A stretch of 64,000 nt of DNA from Panax quinquefolius (Eukaryota; Streptophyta; Magnoliopsida; Apiales; Araliaceae). The position numbers were made by a program, and so were the translations under genes. This document shows, one piece after another, positions 55,698 through 64,000 of the stretch. The stretch covers positions 1 through 64,000 of the forward strand of contig JAINUW010000387.1 in assembly GCA_020205615.1 (NCBI GenBank), given 5' to 3'. The number at the start of each line of letters is the position of its first letter. Position 1 is the first letter of the stretch. The notes beneath the pieces are model-generated. The model ran no database searches and was not told the origin of the DNA. It saw only the letters and a list, made by a program, of their open reading frames with translations.

Positions 55698-58600
55698 TGT
55701 AACAACCCGATATTTTCTATATAATTAAATCAGAAATTTTGTGTATAATTTTTTTTATTAAAATAAATGCGGGGAATATATATAAGTCAAAGCATATGTG
55801 TTTATGTGATGAATAAAAATATATTTATTACATGAATAATTACAAATAATTTTATTTTAGAATTATTGATTATTATAGACAATATTCTTATAATAATTAA
55901 TTTTATAGTAAAAATGTTTTTATTATTTATTTTCCATGAAAATATGATTATAATATTACTTAAATAATATATGGAATGATTATAAAACTATTATAATAAT
56001 TTTTTTATTATATAAACTATTTTGATTAATTAAGTTAATTATTATAACTTAATTAATAATGGTATGTATATGAAAGATAAATCAGATATGGAATCCAAAC
56101 CATAATTTTGGATTTTGAACAATGAATGAGAATAATAATATAATATTATTTATATTTCAGTACTATAAATATGCACTGTATGAATAGACTGATAATTGTT
56201 GGTTAATTATGGTATATCATGACGAACCCTAGTATTACCATGTTAAGCCCTAATTTAAAACTCAAATTAGAGTACAAGATTGTTAGGTAATCGTGATAAT
56301 GTGATTAGTGTATGATATTATAAATATAAATTCTAATTATTGACTCGAAAACGTAATCGTGAAATTGGAACCCTAATCGCTAACGTATAGAGCTTCATGT
56401 TAATTAGGAAAACTCTAACTGATATTTAGAAACCCTAATTAACTGGAAACCCTAATTTCTAAATTAGTAACCCTAATTACTAAACTAGAACCTTAACTGT
56501 TAAATTGTATAGCTAACTGTTAATTAGTTAGGAAACCCTAATTATTATTTAGGAAACCCTAATTGCAAATTGATAACCCTAATTGTAAAAATTAGGAATT
56601 CTAAATGCTAAAACAAAAACTCTAATTCTCAATTTGTAAGCCCAAATTTCTAGATTAGCAATCTTAATTACAATTTGTAAAGCCTAAAATTAATTTGCAA
56701 GTATAATGTAATTATGAAACTTTAAATTACATTTTTTTGGAAACTAATTTTTATTTTTTTAAACCCTAAATACAAAGCCTAGAAAAATAAATTTTTGGAA
56801 ACCTTAAGGTTAAACCCTAACGGTCAAACCCTAAGGGTTTGTTAAGTTTACAATTTGGCCATTAAAATCATAAGGCAAATAACCTTATTACCTTTTTTGC
56901 ATTATTTAAGAGATAGCTTGCAAATCTTGCTAAAATAAGAGTCGGTCATCAACTCTAACCAAACCCATGTGCTACTAAGTTCAGTAATTCAGCCTTTACA
57001 TATATAATCCAAATTCATTGCATCAAGTTATATATATATTAAAGAGAGAGAAAAGTCTATAAAATTAGCTCATTTCTATCCTTGCACACCACCAAAGCTC
57101 TCTCTCTCTCTCTCTAAATCCACAAAATCTTAAAACCTTTTAGTCCCAAAACAAAGCCCCACTACCTCCACTAACAAATCAGTAGCATATAATCAAGATT
57201 TGTTCATAGAAAGGTATAAAACCCTACTAAGAATCTGATCTTGATTGATGTGTTAACTGTTGTGTTTTAATGTTAAAACATGTTGTTTGTAGTGTATAAT
57301 GATGATCTAGGTTGATAGATGTTAGATCCATAATATCTATAGACTCAGATTTGATGTTTTTGTAAATCTAGAAAAAGTTGAAAAAGTGGTCTGACAATGA
57401 ATGTCAGACCTCATAGATCTTTGTATGTTATGTATTTTTGTTGTTTAAAGGTTTGATCATTTAGTATGTTATGAGATCTGTATCTGGAATTTGATTCAAA
57501 GTCAGAGCATGAATATATTGCATGATATGGGTGGTCAAACCCCATTAACTGACCATGACTGGACAAAATCTAGGTAACCCTGATCTTGCCCAGAACGGTC
57601 TGACAAGAAGTTCATGGTCTTTGATCTTACTGGTTGTTATTTGTTTGATGTTTTTGTTGCATCTAGGTTACAGTATTGTATATGGACTACAAATTTATGC
57701 CTTAAAATCTCCTAAACATTAAACTGGGTGATTATAGTAGACGGTCAAACCAGGCAGGTCGAGCATATTCACTATTTCTGGATAACCCAGAAAATATATG
57801 AACATGTTGTCTGACATGGTTTGAACGGATCATAACTGTTAAATCTGTTGTTGTAAGATCAATTGTATGTTATAGAACTACTCTTTTACATGTTGGCTAC
57901 ATACTGAAAGTGTTAAATCACAATAACAATACAAGGATTGCAAGTTGTGGAAGCCCAAAAGTGACTACTCGAACTATTCTTCATTTTTGGGTAACCTAGA
58001 AAATGAAGAACAGCTCTGACAGCCACTTTGCATGCTCAGATTTCTTTCATTCTATGTGGTTTGGCAATGTTTGTTGTTGTACCATGTAGTCTTACACTAG
58101 CACTACAAGATCTGACCAACATCTTGCCCAAAAACAACATGGCCAGTGCTTAATGTTTGGTCAAAGTACCCAACTCAATCACTGACATGAGTTTTTGGGT
58201 TTTGCTAAGAACATGAAGAACACCTATAGCGACGATTATGTCGCTATAGGCAGTCTTTAGCGACAAATTTAACAATTTTATTTATTTTAATTTCCAAAAA
58301 TCATTTAAAAATAGAAATTAATTTTTGAAAATTACAAAATTAATTTTAAAAATTATTTGAAGTTATGAAAATTAACTTTTAATAATTTGACATATTTTAC
58401 ATAAATATTAGTATATATTTAAATATTATTGATATTTAATTTATTTAATAAATGCATTACATAAATTAGTTAAAATGAATTTTTTTATATTAAAAATCAT
58501 TTTTAAATAATAGTAAGGTATTTAAAGATATTTTAAGTTATAAAATATAACTTTTAATATTTTAAAGTAAATTTTGTTAATTATTTAATATTAATGATAT

Positions 58601-60622
58601 TAGAATTATTTAATAATTATATTAAATAAATTAGTTTATAAATGATTTTAATATTAAAAAATCATTTTAAACAAAAAAATAAAGTATTTAAAAACATTTT
58701 AAGTTATAAAATATAACTTTTAATATTTAAAGGATAATTTAATTAATAATTTAATATTAATCATATTAGATTTATTTATTAATTATATTAAATAAATAGT
58801 TTAAAATGGTTTTATTAATTTAAAAGTAATTTAAAAAGGATATAAATGAATTAAAAATATTTTAAGTTATAATTAATGACTTTTAATATTTGGATAAAAA
58901 ATACATTAATATTTAAATATTAATGATAATTATTTAAAAATGATTTTTAATTGTTTAAAAATCATTTAAGGGTAATATTAATACTTTAAAAATATTTTAA
59001 GTTATTATAAAACTTTAATATTTTGGTAATGGTTTCATTAATAGTTTAATATTAATTAAATATTAATGATAATATAATTATTTAATATTTAAATCATTTA
59101 ATAATGATTTCGGTGTTCAAAAAATCATGACAACTTATAATAATTGTTTAAAAATTATTATAAGTCATTTAAAAATAATATGACTGATATTTAGGTTATT
59201 TAAATGGATATTGAACTACAGGATAGTCTTAGACTCGATAATTACCCGATAAAGCCAATAGTACACCGATATGTTTCAGAAATTGACCTAGACTTATATG
59301 AATTGTCTGTATACATATTTGTTTGTGATCTAATAACTGCTAAACATATGTGATAATGTGTGTAGGTTATGTGCTGACTGCAAATAACAGTACTATGTGT
59401 TATGATATATTATTCTAATCGAATAAATGATTTTATTAATGATAGTGCCTGATATAAAAGATAAAACTAAGTTGCATAACTGTAAGTAGCAGACCAGGCA
59501 AGTATCTAACCCTTTGGATTTACTTTATGCAATGGACATGCGTAAGATAATATCTAAACTATTCTTTTTCATTATTCAAATATCTTAACCTTTGTATATA
59601 CTTATACAATGATTCTGTATAAGTAAGTTATTAGATTATAATTTGTTGTACAAGTTCCTTAATTCTGTTGTTATAGATCAAGATATATATGTTGTTCGTT
59701 AATTTCTAAACATAGTTATATAAGTGACCTCACTTGAATAATCATTATATTTTATCACACGTTGATACATACTTATTGGTGTACAGTATGTATACGTTGA
59801 TTTAAAAGATGTCTAAGCTATTTGATCTAGTTAGACTCAAACTTAAAAATGTTGTTGAACAAGATACAACTTTATTGTTATCCAACCGAATTATTTTGGT
59901 TCGGATTCTAGACTGTTATGAACATCCCAAATATGGGAAACTTTTATGCGCCTAAGGCGGATATGTTGGACAAAAATATCGTTCTTGTATGTAGTATTGA
60001 TCAATATAGGGAATAACAGGCTGATCACCCCCCGTGCCTGTAAGTTCTGATGGTTTACAGATGAAGTTCTGTTTAACCTTTTCAAAAATAGAAAATAATG
60101 TTCATAGTCTGTCGACTAATCTCTAGTTATAGTGAGTACGTAGTTTCAAAAATTTGATATAGAATTAATATATTGTTATTATTGGTTCAGATTACTTCAT
60201 AACTGTTGATTCGTTGTAGAAGTGTCATACAAAGAAGGCATTTACTTTTTTCAGCTAAAATTTATTATTGCTATTACTTGTTGGGCATTCAAATGCTCAT
60301 CCTTACTTAATTTAAATGTTTTCAGCTAAGTGTGAACAACCTGAAGGCTCTGCCAAGAACAATGGAAAAAGGAAGGTTGTCAATTAAGTTTGTGCTATCT
60401 TATGTAATAACTAGACTTTATTAAGATAATGATATTTATTATTATCATGTACTGTAATGAATGTATTAAAGGTTACGTACTTGGGATCAGACTCTGATAA
60501 TTATGTAAATTAAGTTTGGTACTTATATTATTGTTATTTTTATTAGTATTATTCCGCTCATAGAAATGGTATCGTGAAGCAATGAGTTCGGGTTTTAAGT
60601 ACCTGAATTTTGGGGCGTCACA
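55698..60622 (+). repeat. E7 3' LTR
   Basis: 4925 bp, TGTAACAACCCGATATTTTC to GGGGCGTCACA, followed by gcctc. It holds the ACCCTAA cluster (56225-56770), TATA box (57029-57041), stem-loops (57388-58250, including the perfect 11-bp CCTATAGCGAC-gattat at 58223-58250) and long AT-rich DNA. Its end resembles the E5 LTR end. Confidence 0.92.
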
Positions 60623-60627
60623 GCCTC
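60623..60627. repeat. E7 target site duplication, right copy (gcctc)
   Basis: Matches 31146-31150. Confidence 0.92.
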
Positions 60628-61143
60628 GCCCAGCCCGATAGCATCATTGGTTGACCGAGTCACTGATTCGTCGTATTCGGGTTGAGATACCAAATGACGA
60701 GGATGAGGAGGAAGATGTACTGGCCGCGGATCCTGCTCCTCCTATTTCTATTCCCCGCAGGGAGCTTCTAGCTATAAATGTGACGATTCCAGAACTTCGG
60801 GATGATTTGAATCGTCACCCCTCGATCTATCTATATGCGAACAAGGAAAATGCCGTGTTAATCTTCCCATTTGTAAGGGGCAAGGGTTCTAATATTGCTT
60901 TGCATTGTGATGTAGGTTCCCAACTTTATACAACCTTGAGGGAACTGGTTCAACATACACTCCCTATACCAGACTCTTCACCCGTAGTACCGAGAGATTA
61001 TGCATGCTTGGGGTTTCAAGGCGTTCTTTTCCATCATCCCTCGTCATTGTCCTTAGGGTTACCTCAGGGCGTTGTCTGAGTGCTGGTTTTACTAGACTAA
61101 TTCTTTTCATTTGCTGGATTATGAGGTGATGATGACACTGATG
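60628..61143 (+). pseudogene. E6 ORF with plant mobile domain (PMD), main piece
   Basis: Continues the frame begun at 31072, one stop before 60651. LTESLIRRIRVEIPNDEDEE leads to an acidic, then Pro-rich stretch (AADPAPPISIPRRELL). The middle (ITIPELRDDLNRHPSIY-like, GSNIALHCDVGSQLYTTL) is not recognised. After a frameshift near 61030 the text reads RALSECWFY, TNSFHLLDYEVMMTL, which matches the start of the plant mobile domain (usual form: ALVERW...TFHL..GEMTITL). E11 cuts it at 61143. PMDs occur in the MAIN/MAIL proteins and in plant transposons. The call rests on a short match. Confidence 0.5.
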
Positions 61144-62612
61144 TGTTAGTTCCCGGAGGCACGACAAATATCTAGAAGGGGGGGTTTAATAGATAATTAA
61201 AACTTTTTCTTTTAACTTATTTAGGATGATGATAATCAGTGCACAATGGAATGAGTATTTAATATGCCTTCTGTTAGATACCTTGAGTTAATGAGAGTGA
61301 GGTAGTTATGACAGTTATAGCATAATAGCAGTTATAGCAGTTATAATGAACACAATAATTTTAAGTGGTTCTGAGCAATTAAAGCTCCTAATCCACTCTT
61401 CTACTCCTTGAGTAGGAAATCCACTAAGGATGTCTGTTACACTTCTTGAATCTCATAGATTCCTTCTGAACCGTGCAGCTTCAGGTACTTCTTAGTTCAC
61501 TCTTGAACTCTTCAAGTCCAGCTGACTTGGTTTCTCACAGTTCACTTAGAACTCTTCAAGTCCTGCAGACTTGGTTTTCTTACTTCAGTTGATTGAAATG
61601 TTGTTTAGATCATGATTGATGCTACTCAGTTTCTATTAAGCACTAGTTCGAAAGAACTGAGTAGCTGAGTAAGCTTTCCCTTTTTATCAGATCGTAGAGT
61701 GTTCTTGTGTGTTTTTTGTCAATGCTTGTCTCTTCTTCTCATCTGTCTTTGATCTATATATATGTGATCTTGAAATCTATCCGTTGAAGTCATCTGATGA
61801 GCCATTAAATGCTTTTGACATTTCTGAGATTTGATGGAGACGTTTTTGCACATCTTCTGAATTGCACTCTGGCCCACTGACAAAGCAGACTGCTTTCTCA
61901 CCTAACACCTCAAAAGGTGTTTCCTCTGCCTAATGGTCCTTTTCATAGCTTCTTGGATACGTTTCTTTGGATCAATACTAAGGATATCTTATGTACCGTT
62001 GGGACTGGTGAGAACTTCAACGTTCAAAACCCATTCCATATTTGTTGGAGTCTATCTTCAAATGAACAACAGGGCTTGATGTTTTTGACACGAGGCAGAT
62101 GACACTCTACTATCCATGTCGTAGTTTCTTGCCATATTGATGTTTGCTCTTAAGAGAACACTACGATTTCTCGCAAGAATTTGCACACTATGATCTTTTC
62201 ACACGACGATCAACACTTGCTCGTCTTACAGACTCTGCATTTCCTAAAGCACACTACGATCTCTGAGTTAGCTTCGCCAAATGTCTGGACCACTCTACGA
62301 TTTCCTGAAGAGGCCCTTCAAGGCAGATACACTACGATCATTTTAGAACTACGATCCTACCTTAGATTCTGCATTCTGTTGATCAGCTGGATAGACTACG
62401 ATTCTCTTCAAAGCCTATCTATTTCTTTCTAGCCATAGATCAACCTAATATATTTGATCTCTTTATCTATACAAGTGAACATTAAAGGCTAAGATCAACC
62501 TAACAATTTTGATCTATCACTAAGTCCTTGTATATATATTCCTCGAAGGACTTTACACATAATCATGAGCATTTACTTTAAACATCAAATCATAATATGC
62601 ATTCTTCCAACA
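61144..62612 (-). repeat. E11 3' LTR
   Basis: 1469 bp, TGTTAGTTCCCGG to CTTCCAACA. It holds the stem-loop array (61401-61573), a minus-strand TATA box (about 61755-61768) and CTACGAT repeats (62160-62405). Confidence 0.85.
61401..61573 (-). repeat. E11 leader stem-loop array
   Basis: On the plus strand: CTACT/AGTAG (61401-61415), ATCC-actaa-GGAT (61419-61431), GAATC-tcata-GATTC (61448-61462), CTGAA/TTCAG (61466-61484), GTTC/GAAC (61495-61508), CAAGTC-cagct-GACTTG (61513-61529), GTTC-actta-GAAC (61540-61552), CAAGTC-ctgca-GACTTG (61557-61573). Order and spacing match the E8 array. Confidence 0.82.
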
Positions 62613-62640
62613 ATCTCCCCCTATTTGATGTTGACATAAC
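62613..62640 (-). other. E11 polypurine tract
   Basis: Complement ends CATCAAATAGGGGGAGAT against the LTR, as in E8. Confidence 0.78.
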
Positions 62641-62821
62641 CAAGGATATTTATTGTCATGATTATTAAATTTTATATGCAGTTGCAGTAAAGTAAACATG
62701 ACTTAGTATTTCAATGAGCAACTGAAATTTCTAGAGAATAAGCATGAATTTATTGATGTATGGAGACAGATATTACATTTAAGATTGACTACATCAATAC
62801 AACTTGAAATCCAACTTATCT

Positions 62822-64000
62822 CTATTTCTTTGGCCTTTTGCTTCTTGGAGGATTTGCATATTCATTAGCTCTCCTCTTTCTGCTTGCTTCATCTCTTCTG
62901 GCCAAATCTTCCAGCTCACTTGGGCTTCATCTAGGAATGTGATCATGCCTATTCATGAATGCAGGATCTCCAATTGGCATTCTTAGGTCTGTTGTTGTCA
63001 CCACATGAGAGCTGGTAGTTGTCCCTTGATTCCTTAATGGTTGAGCCATTAAAATTTCCTGCTGATTAGATCGTTGAGCCTGATGGCTGGATCGTGGAGT
63101 CTGCTGAGTGATTTGCCTAGCAGGAGGGTTCCTCAAGGCTTGAGTTTGGAATTATCCTCTGGCTCTTCCCTCACCTCCCTGATCTCCTTTGCCTTTATTC
63201 TCCCCCTTTATGTCAGCATCAAGGGTTCGAATGTCTTCGGAGAGGTGAGTCACTCCTTGGACAAGTTCGTGAAGTTGACTCTGAGTGTGAGCAATGTCTT
63301 CTCGATTTTCGGCGATCAGAGCTTTAGATCGAGCTTCCCGTTGTTGAAGATCGGTCAATATGTTGTCAGTCTGTTGACCTTAGCTGATGTAAAATTGTTG
63401 GAACTCTCTTACTGCAGTTTGCATATTGAGGAAGCTCTCCATCATTAGTTTATTTTGGGCGTCATGAGTGGACTGTAAAACAAAAACAACATCTCTATGT
63501 CTTTTGGCTGCAAGAAAATGAATGTCTTCCTTGTCCTTTATCCTCTGAACCATTTCCTTGATGATTTCTTTCAGTGTTTTAGAAAGTTCAGACCTTAGGG
63601 AGAGTGGAAGATTGTTTGCAGCATTGATCATTGATGTTAATCTTAGCTGAATAAGAGCAGTATGATCTTCAAGACTTTCGTCGAGTTCCTTGACTACTTT
63701 CGCAAACATTTCTGACTGATCAGCCTTTGTGGACAACTTTGAAAGAATTTGATCCAATTGGGGAAATTTTGAGGAGGGAGGTGATGTGCCTTTGAATTTA
63801 TCTTGCAAAGAGTAGAGGGAAAGATCAAGATTGAAGAATTCATTATTGGATGAGGAGGGAATATCTGAGGGAGGAGCCTGGGTTTGGATGATTAATGTTG
63901 GTGGCTCTACGATTTGAGGTATACATTCTACAATGGGGTTAGAGTCAGTGATCGTAGAGATGATAGGTTCTGGGAGCATTAGGGAGTTGATCTTATTTGG
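62822..64000 (-). pseudogene. E11 large ORF, C-terminal part (coiled-coil, basic tail)
   Basis: One minus-strand frame open from the window edge to the stop at 62822, with three internal stops (about 63377, 63149 and 62924). Ser/Pro/Thr-rich start (PSDIPSSSNNEFFNLDLSLY), a helical middle (LRSELSKTLKEIIKEMVQRI) and a second coiled segment (REARSKALIAENREDIAHTQ; VTHLSEDIRTLDADI). Gly/Lys-rich and Gln-rich parts follow, with a basic end (DEASRKRRANEYANPPRSKR). Same position and overall make-up as the C-terminal half of the E8 ORF but little direct similarity. Probably the extra 3' ORF of a SIRE-like element. Function unknown; the upstream part lies outside the window. Confidence 0.6.

Larger units (their letters stand above)
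31151..60622 (+). mobile_element. E7: Tekay-like element lacking pol (contains E8, E9, E10)
   Basis: Bounded by gcctc duplications. The 5' LTR is kept only to 34012, where E8 begins. After E8 the sequence resumes at about 54758 inside gag, so the last 1.9 kb of that LTR, the primer site and the start of gag are missing. Gag zinc knuckles follow, then a direct jump from early protease to the 3' end and polypurine tract, then the 3' LTR (55698-60622). Confidence 0.85.
61144..64000 (-). mobile_element. E11: SIRE-like element, 3' part (minus strand, runs off the window)
   Basis: 3' LTR (61144-62612), polypurine tract and the end of a large ORF. The LTR ends (TGTTAG...CCAACA), tract and stem-loop array are those of E8, but the LTR is half the length and clearly diverged. 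Possible target site tgatg (61139-61143); the other end is outside the window. Confidence 0.78.

Overview
The window is a repeat-rich, AT-rich block of a flowering-plant nuclear genome, probably from a eudicot. The evidence is the transposon content: Athila-like, Tekay/Del-like and Tat/Ogre-like Ty3/gypsy elements, SIRE-like and other Copia elements, tRNA-Asp and tRNA-iMet type primer sites, a plant mobile domain, and two 'putative plant transposon protein' (PTPD) genes. I see no host gene, no tRNA or rRNA gene and nothing prokaryotic. Nearly all coding sequence is decayed retrotransposon sequence with stops, frameshifts and deletions. Family names come from reading motifs, not from database searches.

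Layout (names used throughout). E1: old Tekay-like pol fragment, 3-349 and 16951-17156. E2: Athila-like element, 350-16950, plus strand, TSD gtgct, inserted in E1. E3: second Athila-like element, 7214-16869, minus strand, TSD atcga, inserted in the 3' LTR of E2. E4: truncated Tekay-like LTR, 17157-19616. E5: Tekay-like element with an extra ORF before gag, 19617-27039, cut off in pol. E6: Tat/Ogre-like element with a plant mobile domain ORF, 27040-31150 and 60628-61143. E7: Tekay-like element lacking pol, 31151-60622, TSD gcctc, inserted in E6. E8: SIRE-like element on the minus strand, 34013 to about 54757, inserted in the 5' LTR of E7. E9: Copia element, 39045-48083, plus strand, TSD cttat, inserted in the large ORF of E8. 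E10: Athila-like LTR fragment, 51705-53148, inside the 5' LTR of E8. E11: SIRE-like element on the minus strand, 61144 to beyond the window, inserted in E6. Insertion order follows from this: E6 before E7, E7 before E8, E8 before E9.

Most elements look non-autonomous. E2 keeps only gag and a broken protease. E3 has gag, protease and a PTPD gene but no reverse transcriptase. E7 has lost protease through integrase. E8 carries a PTPD/coiled-coil gene and an unknown ORF but no visible pol. E9 has a heavily decayed pol between nearly identical LTRs. They would have depended on proteins from other copies.

Two patterns go beyond ordinary annotation. (1) The LTR leaders of E5/E7, E6, E8/E11 and E9 hold arrays of short stem-loops whose loops are conserved while the two stem arms change together. 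Unrelated families use different loop sequences. (2) In both E3 and E8 the PTPD gene is preceded by a TATA box 170-220 bp upstream and, further up, by an internal cluster of the repeat motif that fills U3 of the same element's LTR. This looks like a duplicated internal promoter for a separate transcript. Both are read directly from the sequence; their functions are inference.
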